From assembly GCF_017640745.1 (NCBI RefSeq), contig NZ_JAEPQA010000003.1, positions 124,001 through 188,000 on the forward strand: a stretch of DNA of 64,000 nucleotides, read 5' to 3'. The notes under the pieces were generated by a model, which was not told where the DNA came from, searched no databases, and worked only from the letters and a program-made list of their open reading frames with translations. Positions 17,805 through 26,542 of this stretch are shown here, piece after piece (the first letter of the stretch is position 1; every line of letters starts with the position of its first letter). The position numbers and the translations under genes are program-made. Source of the stretch: Nisaea sp. (GTDB taxonomy: Bacteria > Pseudomonadota > Alphaproteobacteria > Thalassobaculales > Thalassobaculaceae).

Positions 17805-19421
17805 ATGAGCGACGTAGCAGATCGCGGCCCCGATGGGGACGCGAACGTTATCGACACCGACTACGAAGTCGGCCAACACAACATTCAGCCGCAGATCGGC
17901 CGGTTCGGGATGGACATCCATAACCCGGTCTTCGCCATCTCTGCCGGCAGCATCATCCTGATGGTGTTCTATTCATTGGCCCTGCCGGAACAGGCCGGCG
18001 CGTTCTTCGGGTGGCTGCGACCGACCCTGACATCCGGCTTCGACTGGTTCTTCCTGCTGGCCGGGAACGTTTTTGTCGTGCTGACGCTGGTGCTGATCGT
18101 CTCGCCGCTGGGCAAGATCCGGCTCGGTGGAACCGAAGCAAAACCGGACTATTCCTATCCCGGCTGGTTCGCGATGCTGTTCGCGGCCGGGATGGGTATC
18201 GGCCTGATGTTCTTCGGTGTCTCGGAGCCGATCTCGCATTACTCCTCGTCCGTCGCGGACGGCGCAGGTGCGCCGGACAGCTGGGCGCCGCTCGCCGGCG
18301 CGGCCGGTGATGCTGCGGAAGCGCAACGTCTCGGGATGGCGGCAACCATCTTCCACTGGGGCCTCCATCCCTGGGCGATCTATGCCGTCGTGGCGCTCGC
18401 GCTGGCGCTGTTCGCCTACAACAAGGGCCTGCCGCTCAGCATCCGCTCGATTTTCTATCCGATCTTCGGCGAGCGGGTCTGGGGCTGGACCGGCCATATC
18501 ATCGACACGCTGGCGGTCTTCGCGACCCTGTTCGGGCTTGCGACCTCGCTTGGCATCGGGGCGGAGCAGGCCAATGCCGGGCTCAACTTCCTGTTCGGCA
18601 TTCCGGTGAGCGACACCTCGAAAGTGGTGCTCATCTCCGGCATCACGGGCATCGCGCTGATTTCCGTGGTCGCCGGTCTCGATGCCGGGGTGAAGCGCCT
18701 TTCCGAGATCAACATGGTGCTCGCCATCCTGTTGCTCGGTTTCATCATCGTGGTCGGCCCGACCCTCGCCATCGCGACCGGCTTCTTCGGCAATCTTGGC
18801 GCCTATCTCCAGTATCTGCCGGAGCTCTCCAATCCGTTCGGCCGCGACGACGCGAACTTCTCCCAGGGCTGGACCTCGTTCTACTGGGCCTGGTGGATCT
18901 CCTGGTCGCCGTTCGTCGGCATGTTCATCGCCCGGGTCAGCCGCGGCCGGACCGTGCGCGAGTTCCTGTTCTGCGTGCTGATCGTGCCGTCCGTCGTCTC
19001 CGTGCTCTGGATGACGGCCTTCGGCGGCACCGCGCTGTCGCTGCTCCAGGCAGGGCATCAGGAGATCGCCGACGCGGCGCTCGAACTGAAGCTCTTCACC
19101 ATGCTGGAACAGCTTCCGCTCGCGGGCATCACCTCCTTCATCGGCATCGTACTGGTGATCGTCTTCTTCGTGACCTCGTCGGATTCCGGTTCGCTGGTCA
19201 TCGACACGATCACGGCCGGCGGCAAGGTCGATGCCCCGGTGCCGCAGCGGATCTTCTGGGCGACCTTCGAGGGCATGGTGGCGATCGCGCTGCTGCTCGG
19301 CGGCGGGCTCGGCGCGCTGCAGGCGGCCTCGGTCTCGACCGGATTGCCATTCGCGCTTGTGCTCTTGCTCGGTTGCGTCTCGCTGGTCAAGGGACTGATG
19401 AGCGAACCAAAGGCGAAGTAG
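17805..19421 (+). CDS. BCCT family transporter (glycine betaine/choline/carnitine type)
   Basis: A 538-residue secondary transporter with twelve predicted membrane helices. The BCCT signature region is visible as FYWAWWISWSPFVGMFIARV followed by SRGRTVREF, and the upstream PGWFAMLFAAGMGIGLMFFG segment matches TM2/TM3 of BetP-like carriers. Such transporters take up quaternary ammonium compounds, driven by Na+ or H+, for osmoprotection or catabolism. A short cytoplasmic N-terminal tail precedes TM1, and there is no long C-terminal osmosensing tail. The ribosome-binding site is GGGGAGG. A strong terminator follows. Confidence 0.93.
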   Translation: MSDVADRGPDGDANVIDTDYEVGQHNIQPQIGRFGMDIHNPVFAISAGSIILMVFYSLALPEQAGAFFGWLRPTLTSGFDWFFLLAGNVFVVLTLVLIVSPLGKIRLGGTEAKPDYSYPGWFAMLFAAGMGIGLMFFGVSEPISHYSSSVADGAGAPDSWAPLAGAAGDAAEAQRLGMAATIFHWGLHPWAIYAVVALALALFAYNKGLPLSIRSIFYPIFGERVWGWTGHIIDTLAVFATLFGLATSLGIGAEQANAGLNFLFGIPVSDTSKVVLISGITGIALISVVAGLDAGVKRLSEINMVLAILLLGFIIVVGPTLAIATGFFGNLGAYLQYLPELSNPFGRDDANFSQGWTSFYWAWWISWSPFVGMFIARVSRGRTVREFLFCVLIVPSVVSVLWMTAFGGTALSLLQAGHQEIADAALELKLFTMLEQLPLAGITSFIGIVLVIVFFVTSSDSGSLVIDTITAGGKVDAPVPQRIFWATFEGMVAIALLLGGGLGALQAASVSTGLPFALVLLLGCVSLVKGLMSEPKAK

Positions 19422-19440
19422 ATCCTACCTGCCAAACAAG

Positions 19441-19477
19441 AGGCCGCCGGGCAATCAGCTCCGGCGGCCTTCTTTTT
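19441..19477 (+). terminator. intrinsic terminator after the BCCT gene
   Basis: The arms AGGCCGCCGG (19441-19450) and CCGGCGGCCT (19461-19470) pair perfectly over ten bases and are followed by TCTTTTT. It sits between the convergent BCCT and SDR genes and touches the SDR stop codon. Confidence 0.9.
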
Positions 19478-20232
19478 CAGACCCGCGTCGGCTCCACCAG
19501 GATTTGCGAGACATTGACGCCCGCCGGTGCCGTCATCGCGTAGACGATTGCGTCCGCGATGTCTTCCGGGGCGAGTGTGCCCGGCGCATTGTCGTAGAAC
19601 TCGGTCGCCCGGTCGCCGTCGCCCCAGCGGCTTTCGGCGAACTCGGTGCGGGTGAGGCCGGGGAGGACTTCCGTCACCCGGATATCGGTCTTGCCGAAAT
19701 CGAGGCGCAAGCCGTCGGTGAAGGCCCGGACGGCGAATTTCGAGGCGTTGTAGATGCTGCCCCCCGGATAGACTCGGAGCCCGGCGGTGGAGCCGAGCGT
19801 TACGATATGACCGGTTCCGCGGGCTGCCATCCCGTCGATTACCGCGCGGCAGACCCGGATGGTGCCGTTCACGTTTGTCTCGATGATGTTGGCCCAGGTT
19901 TCGGCGTCGGCCTGGTCGAAGCGCGCCCGCCCGCCGACATCGTGGCCGGCGCAGACCACGGCACCGTGGATGTTGCGCCACCCCTCCGGCATGCGCTCGA
20001 TCAGCGAGGCAGCGGAGTCCGGATCGGCGACGTCGAGCTGCAGCGGCAGGCAGTGGCCCGGACGGTTCTTCGCCATCGCCTGGAGACGGTCCATGCGCCG
20101 CGCGGCCGCGATCACGCGCGCGCCCTCGGCAAGCAGGCGCTCCACCGTCGCCGCCCCGATGCCGGAACTGGCGCCCGCCACCAGCACGATTTTGTCTCTC
20201 AGATCGAAGCGTTCCATCACCTTGCCGTTCAT
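19477..20232 (-). CDS. SDR family NAD(P)-dependent oxidoreductase (YdfG-like)
   Basis: A 251-residue short-chain dehydrogenase. The cofactor site is VAGASSGIG near residues 18-26. The catalytic serine, tyrosine and lysine are in LGSTAGLRVYPGG and IYNASKFAVRAF. The C-terminal NVSQILVEPTRV resembles YdfG-type enzymes that oxidise L-allo-threonine, serine and 3-hydroxy acids. A second ATG five codons in is possible as start. A terminator hairpin for the convergent BCCT gene abuts its 3' end. Substrate is unproven. Confidence 0.9.
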   Translation of the reverse strand: MNGKVMERFDLRDKIVLVAGASSGIGAATVERLLAEGARVIAAARRMDRLQAMAKNRPGHCLPLQLDVADPDSAASLIERMPEGWRNIHGAVVCAGHDVGGRARFDQADAETWANIIETNVNGTIRVCRAVIDGMAARGTGHIVTLGSTAGLRVYPGGSIYNASKFAVRAFTDGLRLDFGKTDIRVTEVLPGLTRTEFAESRWGDGDRATEFYDNAPGTLAPEDIADAIVYAMTAPAGVNVSQILVEPTRV

Positions 20233-20283
20233 CGCCTTGATTTCAAAAGCTTTCGACCAGCTTCGCCGGGCGCCGGGGCGCGG

Positions 20284-20997
20284 TCAAGTGCGCGCGGCGG
20301 CGACAAAGTCGACCCAGCGTCCGGTAAAGCTGTCGCAAAAAGCGCAGGCCGCCGGCTCGTTCCGGTCGAGTGCGGCCGGGAGCGCGGTGCGCCATCCGGG
20401 CTTCCGCTCGTCGAGATGGGCGGCGGCGGCGGAGCTCCAGCGCTCGGCCAGTGTTCGGTCGACCTCGAAATGAAACTGCGTGCCGTAGCTGACCTCGCCG
20501 ACGCGGTAGCCTTGGTTTACGTACTCCGTGCCTGTCGCCAGCAGGGTGGCGCCCGGCGGCAGCTCGAACGTGTCAGAATGCCACTGGAAAATCGGAACGG
20601 CGGGATCGAGCAGAGACATCAGCGGATCGTCGCGCCCGGCGGCGTTCGGCGTAATCGGCACGTAGCCGAATTCCAGCGGCCGGGCGAGGATGTTGCGGCC
20701 GCCATGGGCGCGGGCGAGAAGCTGCGAGCCGAGGCAGATCCCGAGCACCGGGCGGCGGGCCCGGTCGAAGTCGCGCATCAGTTCCATCAGGGACGAGAAC
20801 CAGGGCGAGCCGGCATCGTCCAGCGCATCCTGCGCGCCGCCGAGCACGATCATGCCGTCATGGCTGTCCGGCGTCGCGGGCAGGGGCGTTCCGTCGAAAG
20901 GCTGAACGACGTCCGTCTTGACGCCTCGCTCGCGGAAGGTCTTCGCCATCCGGCCGATATCGGTGCCGGCGAAATTCTCGACGATCAGGATGCGCAT
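20284..20997 (-). CDS. class I glutamine amidotransferase (GMP synthase-like)
   Basis: A 237-residue protein with one GATase-1 domain. The nucleophile cysteine lies in LGICLGSQLLARA, and the histidine/glutamate pair is in GTQFHFEVD, so the triad is intact. It resembles stand-alone GMP-synthase-type amidotransferases rather than GuaA itself, because no ATP-pyrophosphatase domain follows. Its ATG shares one base with the stop of the nicotinamidase gene (TGATG), which implies translational coupling. The acceptor of the released ammonia is unknown. Confidence 0.88.
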   Translation of the reverse strand: MRILIVENFAGTDIGRMAKTFRERGVKTDVVQPFDGTPLPATPDSHDGMIVLGGAQDALDDAGSPWFSSLMELMRDFDRARRPVLGICLGSQLLARAHGGRNILARPLEFGYVPITPNAAGRDDPLMSLLDPAVPIFQWHSDTFELPPGATLLATGTEYVNQGYRVGEVSYGTQFHFEVDRTLAERWSSAAAAHLDERKPGWRTALPAALDRNEPAACAFCDSFTGRWVDFVAAART

Positions 20998-21629
20998 CAG
21001 GCGGCCTTCAGGCGGTTGCTGGTGGTGAGCGTGACGCCCCGTTCGGCCATCTCCGCCTTCGCCGCGGCGAGCGAGCCGTCGAGGTCGATCGCCCGGCAGC
21101 CATCTTCGAGCACGGTGACGCCGAAGCCGAGCGACACCGCGTCGATCGCGGAATAATGGACGCAGAAATCGGTCGCCAGCCCGACGAGGACAATCTCCCC
21201 GATGCCGCGATCCCGAAGCGCGCCGGCGAGGCCGGTGCTGGTCTTGTGATCGTTCTCGAGGAAGGCGGAGTAGGAGTCGATATGGCTGTGGAAGCCCTTG
21301 CGGACGACCAGGGTGGCCCGGTCGGTCTCCAGCTCGGCATGGAAGGCCGCACCCTCCGTGCCCTGCACGCAGTGCGTCGGCCAGAGGACCTGCGGGCCGT
21401 AGGGCATCTCGATCATCGAGAAGGGCTCGCCGCCCGGATTGTTGGCGGCGAAGGAGGCGTGGTCGGCCGGGTGCCAGTCCTGCGTCAGGACAACGGTTTC
21501 GAACTGGCCCATCAGCCGGTTCGCGAGGTGCACGACGGCGTCCCCGTCGGCCACGGCAAGCGCGCCGCCGGGACAGAAATCGTTCTGGATATCGACCACG
21601 ATGAGCGCGGTGCTGGGGCCCGTCTTCAT
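20997..21629 (-). CDS. pncA: nicotinamidase (bifunctional nicotinamidase/pyrazinamidase)
   Basis: A 210-residue isochorismatase-fold hydrolase that converts nicotinamide to nicotinate in NAD salvage. The catalytic aspartate is in LIVVDIQNDFCPGGAL, metal-binding residues are around TQDWHPADHASF, the active-site lysine is in VVRKGFH, and the nucleophilic cysteine is in VGLATDFCVHYSA. I take the ATG at 21629; a much longer frame upstream runs antisense through the gamma-glutamyltransferase gene and is spurious. Coupled to the downstream amidotransferase by a TGATG junction. Confidence 0.93.
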   Translation of the reverse strand: MKTGPSTALIVVDIQNDFCPGGALAVADGDAVVHLANRLMGQFETVVLTQDWHPADHASFAANNPGGEPFSMIEMPYGPQVLWPTHCVQGTEGAAFHAELETDRATLVVRKGFHSHIDSYSAFLENDHKTSTGLAGALRDRGIGEIVLVGLATDFCVHYSAIDAVSLGFGVTVLEDGCRAIDLDGSLAAAKAEMAERGVTLTTSNRLKAA

Positions 21630-21851
21630 TCCTGTTCTCCGCCGGAAGGTGCCGGTTTCAGATAGGGGATCACGAGGACATTTATGAGGCTTCCGCGCCA
21701 CGCTGGAAACCCGGCGCCGCGCGGTGAGAGCCGTTCCCGGATGGAGCGGACCGAATCCGGATGCAGTTTCGTTCGCAATCCGCGCGATTAGCGGCCTGTT
21801 TCCAACGCTATAGATAACAGGGACCACGGGACAGATGCGGGAGACATCGCG

Positions 21852-23564
21852 ATGGAGACTCCGGGCGGAGTGAAAGCGGAGGCCTGGGCGCCGGTACGGA
21901 TGGGCGCGCAGGGGGCAGTGGTGACCAATCACCCGCTCTCCTCTATGGCGGGCATGCGCATCCTGATGAGCGGCGGCAACGCGGTGGACGCAGCCGTCGC
22001 GATCGGTTTCGCGCTTGGCGTCGCCGAGCCGCAGGGTTCCGGCATCGCGGCCGACGGCTTCATGATGATCCACATGAAGGACGCGAAGTCGCTTTCCATC
22101 GCCAACGGCACCGGCAATGCGCCGCTGGCGGCAACGCCGGAGCGGTTCCGGGACGGGATCGTGACCAACGGCATCCTCTCCGTCTCGATCCCCGGGATCT
22201 GCGACGCGCTGCTTTCCGCGCATGAGCGCCACGGGCGGCTCCCTCTGGCCGACTGTATCCAGCCGGCGATCGAGCTCTGCCTCGAGGGCGTTCCGCAGAC
22301 CTATTTCCAATGCAATCTGGCGGCATCGCACGACCTGCTGCACAGCTTCCCCGCCTCGGCGGCAATCTTCGCACCCGACGGCGTGCCCCTGAAGCCCGGC
22401 CAGATCCGGCGCAATCCCGATCTGGCGAAGACCTACGCGCTGATCGCCGAGCACGGGCGGGACGCTTTTTACGAGGGGCCGCTGGCAGACGCCATCGCCG
22501 CCTTTTCGGAGCAGGCGGGCGGGATCCTGACGAAGGAGGATTTCGCGCGCTTCCGGATGGAGTGGCAGGAGCCGATCTCGACGACCTATCGCGGCAAGAC
22601 GGTCTATGAGGCGCCGCCGAATTCCTCCGGCCATGTCCTGTTGCAGGAACTGAACCTGATCGAGCATTTCGACATCGCCGGGCTCGGTCTCCATTCCGCC
22701 GAAGCGATCCATCTGATGGTCGAGGCGAAGCGCCTTGCCTTTGCCGACCGCGAGGCCTTTCTCGGCGATCCGGCTTTCGTCGATGTGCCGCTGGAGGGGT
22801 TGCTCTCGAAGGAATATGCGGCCGAGCGGGCGAAGCTGATCGATCCGGAGCGCGCCGCCGAAGCGGTCGCGGCAGGCGATCCCTGGGCCTTCCAGAACCG
22901 CGCGCCCGCCGCCGGGAAGTCCTCCGGGCATGCCGGATCGGGCATGGGCGAGATGCGCTCCGACACGACGCATTACTGCGTCATCGACCGCTGGGGCAAC
23001 GCGGTCGACGGGCTGCAGAGCCTTTCGGGACATTTCGGCTCGCAGGTGGTCTGCCCCGGAACCGGGATGCTGCTGAACAACCGGATGAATTACTGGCACC
23101 TCGATGCCGGGCACCCGAACCTGCTGCAGCCCGGCAAACGGGTCCGGCATACGATGAACCCGGTCATGGTTTTCGATCGCGCGGTGGAAGCGGGCGGCGC
23201 GCTCGGCCTCTGCTGCGGCACGCCGGGGGCCGACGTGCAGGTCCAGGTGAACATGCAGATCCTTTCCGCGATCTACGATCACGGTCTGAACGTGTCGGAG
23301 GCGATCCATGCCCCGCGCTGGACCCATATCCAGACGGGTATGACCTCCGCCTATCCGCATAGTGCGGGAAAGCCGGAAAGCATGGTCGGCGAGGACCGGC
23401 TCGGCGATGCCGTGATCGGGGATCTGATCCGTCTCGGACACCCGCTGAAGAAGGTCGGCGCCTGGGCCGGCGGGGCCAGCATGGGCGCCATTCAGGTCAG
23501 CGAATTCGGAAGCTATCACGCCGCGTCGGACCCCCGCCGGGACGGGCAGGCGCTGGTCTTCTAG
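21852..23564 (+). CDS. ggt: gamma-glutamyltransferase family protein
   Basis: A 570-residue Ntn-hydrolase. The autoprocessing and catalytic threonine is in SDTTHYCVIDRWGNAV (first T about residue 372), and the large-subunit motifs GGNAVDAAVAIGFALGV and PQGSGIAADGFM are typical. I see no clear Sec signal peptide, so it may act in the cytoplasm, unlike the classical periplasmic enzyme. Family members hydrolyse glutathione or transfer gamma-glutamyl groups; some act on cephalosporin or other acyl substrates. The gene is divergent from pncA across 222 bases. Confidence 0.88.
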   Translation: METPGGVKAEAWAPVRMGAQGAVVTNHPLSSMAGMRILMSGGNAVDAAVAIGFALGVAEPQGSGIAADGFMMIHMKDAKSLSIANGTGNAPLAATPERFRDGIVTNGILSVSIPGICDALLSAHERHGRLPLADCIQPAIELCLEGVPQTYFQCNLAASHDLLHSFPASAAIFAPDGVPLKPGQIRRNPDLAKTYALIAEHGRDAFYEGPLADAIAAFSEQAGGILTKEDFARFRMEWQEPISTTYRGKTVYEAPPNSSGHVLLQELNLIEHFDIAGLGLHSAEAIHLMVEAKRLAFADREAFLGDPAFVDVPLEGLLSKEYAAERAKLIDPERAAEAVAAGDPWAFQNRAPAAGKSSGHAGSGMGEMRSDTTHYCVIDRWGNAVDGLQSLSGHFGSQVVCPGTGMLLNNRMNYWHLDAGHPNLLQPGKRVRHTMNPVMVFDRAVEAGGALGLCCGTPGADVQVQVNMQILSAIYDHGLNVSEAIHAPRWTHIQTGMTSAYPHSAGKPESMVGEDRLGDAVIGDLIRLGHPLKKVGAWAGGASMGAIQVSEFGSYHAASDPRRDGQALVF

Positions 23565-23571
23565 CCGGACG

Positions 23572-23606
23572 GACAAGAAAAAGGCCCCGCCGGGGAGGCG
23601 GGGCCG
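23572..23606 (-). terminator. intrinsic terminator of the fhs operon
   Basis: Read on the minus strand, GGCCCCGCC pairs with GGCGGGGCC (23597-23605 and 23583-23591) around a five-base loop and is followed by TTTTTCTT. It therefore ends the minus-strand fhs/formyltransferase unit; for the convergent gamma-glutamyltransferase gene it has no T-run. Confidence 0.85.
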
Positions 23607-23658
23607 AGGGATATCCGGACCGGCTGGTTAAGTGGTCCGGGGGTACGACTCATGAACC

Positions 23659-24576
23659 TCAGGTGCCGAGCTTGGAGCCCACTTCGAGACCCTGTTCGGC
23701 GGCGAATTCCTTGGCCGAGACCTTCTTGCCGCCGTCATAGCGCACGCGCTGCACCAGGATGCCACCGCGGCCCGCATTGACCACGAAACCGTCGTCGGTG
23801 AGGGCGCAGATGCGGCCGGTGCGGCCGGAGCCTTCTGCCGGGCGGCTGTCGAAGATCTGCAGTTCCTTGCCGTTCAGCGTGGTCCAGGCACCAGGCTGCG
23901 GGTTGCAGCCGCGGATCTGGTTGTAGACTTCTGTCTGGCTGCGGTTCCAGTTGATCTCGCCGTCCGCATTGCGGCACCAGCCCTCGTAGGTCGCCTTGGA
24001 CTCGTCCTGCGGCGTGTGCGGCGGGTTGCCGGCGCGGATCAGATCGATGGACTCCAGCACAGCCTCGATGCCGAGCGGGAAGATCTTGTCGAAATAGACC
24101 GAGCCGAGCGTGTCGTCCGGGGTGATCTCGACTTCCTTCTGGACGCAGATATCGCCCTCGTCGAGCCCGTCGTCCGGATAGAAGATCGTAAGACCCGTCT
24201 TCTTGGCGCCCCAGATGATCGGCCAGTTGATGGAAGAGGGACCGCGATGCAGCGGCAGCAGGGACGGGTGGAAGCAGAGCGAGCCGTGCTTCGGCACGTT
24301 CCGCGCCTCCTCCGGAATGAAGATGATGACATAGGCCATCATCATCAGGTCGGCGTTCCAGCTCTTCAGCTCCTCGATCACCGCCGGGTCGGAATAATCC
24401 GCCGGCTGGCGCACTTCGAGGCCGTGTTCGAGAGCGGCTTCCTTGACCGGATCGACCGGACGGCCTTCCTTGTCAGGTGCGGTATAAACGGCGACGACCT
24501 CGTCCTTGCCTTTTTCCAGAATGGCCTCAAGCGCGGCCTTACCGAAGGCCTGCTGCCCGTTCAGGATAATGCGCAT
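23659..24576 (-). CDS. formyltransferase-fold protein, 10-formyl-THF hydrolase-like
   Basis: A 305-residue protein with an N-terminal formyltransferase domain and a C-terminal OB-like domain. It resembles methionyl-tRNA formyltransferase but is closer to the hydrolase half of 10-formyltetrahydrofolate dehydrogenase: FHPSLLPLHRGPSSINWPII carries the catalytic histidine, and DDGLDEGDICVQKEVEI the catalytic aspartate; ATYEGWCRNADGEINW is also typical. It should release formate and THF from 10-formyl-THF, or transfer the formyl group. The ATG has a GGGAGGGAG site. It lies 87 bases downstream of fhs on the same strand, so both act on the same cofactor. Confidence 0.87.
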   Translation of the reverse strand: MRIILNGQQAFGKAALEAILEKGKDEVVAVYTAPDKEGRPVDPVKEAALEHGLEVRQPADYSDPAVIEELKSWNADLMMMAYVIIFIPEEARNVPKHGSLCFHPSLLPLHRGPSSINWPIIWGAKKTGLTIFYPDDGLDEGDICVQKEVEITPDDTLGSVYFDKIFPLGIEAVLESIDLIRAGNPPHTPQDESKATYEGWCRNADGEINWNRSQTEVYNQIRGCNPQPGAWTTLNGKELQIFDSRPAEGSGRTGRICALTDDGFVVNAGRGGILVQRVRYDGGKKVSAKEFAAEQGLEVGSKLGT

Positions 24577-24663
24577 GTCGCTCCCTCCCCGCCGCCCGGC
24601 GCGCTCCGGGCGGGCTAGCTTGACTGACGGAGCGGGGACGGATGTCCCCGCTCCTGAAATGTA

Positions 24664-26337
24664 TCAGAACAGGCCTTCGATCTGGTCCTGATCGTTCAGG
24701 GTGATCTTCTCGGCCGCCGGCACCCGCGGCAGGCCCGGCATGGTCATGATGTCGCCGCAGACCGCGACGATGAACTCCGCACCGTTCGAGAGCCGGACCT
24801 CGCGGATCGGAAGCGTATGGCCGCTCGGCGCGCCCTTCGCGTTCGGATCGATCGAGAAGCTGTACTGGGTCTTGGCGATGCAGACCGGGAACTTGCCCGC
24901 GCCGAGCGCCTCGAAGTCCTTGATCTGGTTCAGCACCTTCTGGTCCGCGACCACGCCGGCGGCGTCGTAGATGTTCTTGGCGATGGCCTCGACCTTCTGC
25001 AGCAGGCCGAGATTCTCGTCGTAGAGCGGCTTGAAGTTCGCGCTGCCGCCGTCGACCAGTTCGACCACCTTCTTCGCCAGCGCTTCGGTGCCGGCGGAGC
25101 CGTCGGCCCAGTGGGTGCAGACGATAGCATCGACGCCTTCGGAGGCCAGTTCCTTGCGGATCGCCTCAACCTCGGCGTCGGTGTCGGTGATGAAGCGGTT
25201 CAGCGCGACCACGACCGGAACGCCGAACTTCTTGGTGTTCACGACATGGCGCTTGATGTTCGAGGTGCCCTTGACGACCGCGTCGATATTCTCCGTGCCG
25301 AGATCGTCCTTGGCGACGCCGCCATGCATCTTGAGCGCCCGGACGGTGCCGACGATGACGGCCGCGGCCGGCTTCAGGCCCGCCTTGCGGCACTTGATGT
25401 CGAAGAACTTCTCGGCGCCGAGATCCGCGCCGAAGCCGGCCTCGGTGACGACATAGTCGCCGAGCTTGAGGGCGGTCTTGGTCGCCATCACGGAGTTGCA
25501 GCCATGGGCGATGTTCGCGAAAGGACCGCCATGGATGAAGGCCGGGTTGTTCTCCAGCGTCTGCACCAGGTTCGGGGCGAGCGCGTCGCGCAGCAGCACG
25601 GTCATGGCGCCATTGGCGTCGATGTCGCGGGCAAAGATCGGCTGCCGGTCGCGGGTATAGGCGACGATGATGTTGCCGAGACGGCGCTTCATGTCCTCGA
25701 GGTCGGTCGAGAGGCAGAAGATCGCCATCACCTCGGAGGCGACGACGATGTCGAAGCCGTCCTCGCGCGGGAAACCGTTGGCGACGCCGCCGAGCGAGTT
25801 GGCGATCTGGCGGAGCGCGCGGTCGTTCATGTCGATGCAGCGCTTCCAGGAGACGCGGCGCTCGTCGATGCCGAGCTTGTTGCCCCAGTAGATGTGGTTG
25901 TCGATCATCGCCGCGAGCAGGTTGTTCGCCGCCGCGATGGCGTGGAAGTCGCCGGTGAAGTGCAGGTTGATGTCTTCCATCGGCACGACCTGGGCATAGC
26001 CGCCGCCGGCGGCGCCGCCCTTCATGCCGAAGCACGGGCCGAGGCTCGGTTCGCGCAGGCAGATGATGGCCTTCTTGCCGATCCGGTTGAGCGCGTCGCC
26101 GAGGCCGACGGAGGTCGTGGTCTTGCCTTCGCCCGCCGCGGTCGGGTTGATGCCGGTGACCAGCACCAGCTTGCCGTCGGGCTTGTCTTTCAGGGTCTTG
26201 ATGTAGTTCAGGTCGACCTTGGCCTTGGTGTGGCCGTAGGGCTGAAGCGATTCGGCCGGAATGCCGAGTTTCGCGCCGATCTCCATGATCGGTTTCATTT
26301 TCGCTTCGCGGGCAATTTCGATATCAGACATGACCAT
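24664..26337 (-). CDS. fhs: formate--tetrahydrofolate ligase
   Basis: A 557-residue enzyme, normal length, that makes 10-formyl-THF from formate, THF and ATP. The nucleotide loop is [20 protein letters not shown] near residues 60-79, followed by [20 protein letters not shown], and the C-terminal end is [15 protein letters not shown]. The ATG at 26337 follows GGGGAGG. Paired with a formyl-THF hydrolase-like gene it can run C1 units to formate or back, a module often seen with demethylation of methylated amines or sulfonium compounds. A palindromic operator lies 67-88 bases upstream of the start codon. Confidence 0.97.
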   Translation of the reverse strand: MVMSDIEIAREAKMKPIMEIGAKLGIPAESLQPYGHTKAKVDLNYIKTLKDKPDGKLVLVTGINPTAAGEGKTTTSVGLGDALNRIGKKAIICLREPSLGPCFGMKGGAAGGGYAQVVPMEDINLHFTGDFHAIAAANNLLAAMIDNHIYWGNKLGIDERRVSWKRCIDMNDRALRQIANSLGGVANGFPREDGFDIVVASEVMAIFCLSTDLEDMKRRLGNIIVAYTRDRQPIFARDIDANGAMTVLLRDALAPNLVQTLENNPAFIHGGPFANIAHGCNSVMATKTALKLGDYVVTEAGFGADLGAEKFFDIKCRKAGLKPAAAVIVGTVRALKMHGGVAKDDLGTENIDAVVKGTSNIKRHVVNTKKFGVPVVVALNRFITDTDAEVEAIRKELASEGVDAIVCTHWADGSAGTEALAKKVVELVDGGSANFKPLYDENLGLLQKVEAIAKNIYDAAGVVADQKVLNQIKDFEALGAGKFPVCIAKTQYSFSIDPNAKGAPSGHTLPIREVRLSNGAEFIVAVCGDIMTMPGLPRVPAAEKITLNDQDQIEGLF

Positions 26338-26403
26338 GATCTAGAGGCCTCCCCTGGCGTGATGCGTCTTCCGAGGCCCTTGAACAGGCCCGACATCTTT
26401 GTT

Positions 26404-26425
26404 CTTGGTATATTGGTATACCAAG
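26404..26425. promoter_or_regulatory. palindromic operator upstream of fhs
   Basis: CTTGGTATA (26404-26412) and TATACCAAG (26417-26425) form a perfect nine-base inverted repeat with a four-base centre; the inner TTGGTATACCAA is itself a perfect 12-base palindrome. The form TTGGTATACCAA is typical of GntR-family (FadR/FCD) operators. It lies in the upstream region of fhs and would control the fhs/formyl-hydrolase pair. No GntR gene is adjacent; the only one in the window is at 43501. Confidence 0.6.
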
Positions 26426-26542
26426 TACCTGATGCCGTAAACGAAAGTTTTCGGTCCCCGGAAATGGACGTGATGCAGCTGTGAAATTTGCTCGCGGCTC
26501 CGTTCCGGCGGCTGTCCGGTTTCCGACCAGAATTGGACCGTC

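Noticed and set aside
21630-23576. Long minus-strand frame continuing upstream of the nicotinamidase
   Set aside because: It is antisense to the gamma-glutamyltransferase gene, arginine- and histidine-rich with no family resemblance, and the nicotinamidase fold starts at 21629.
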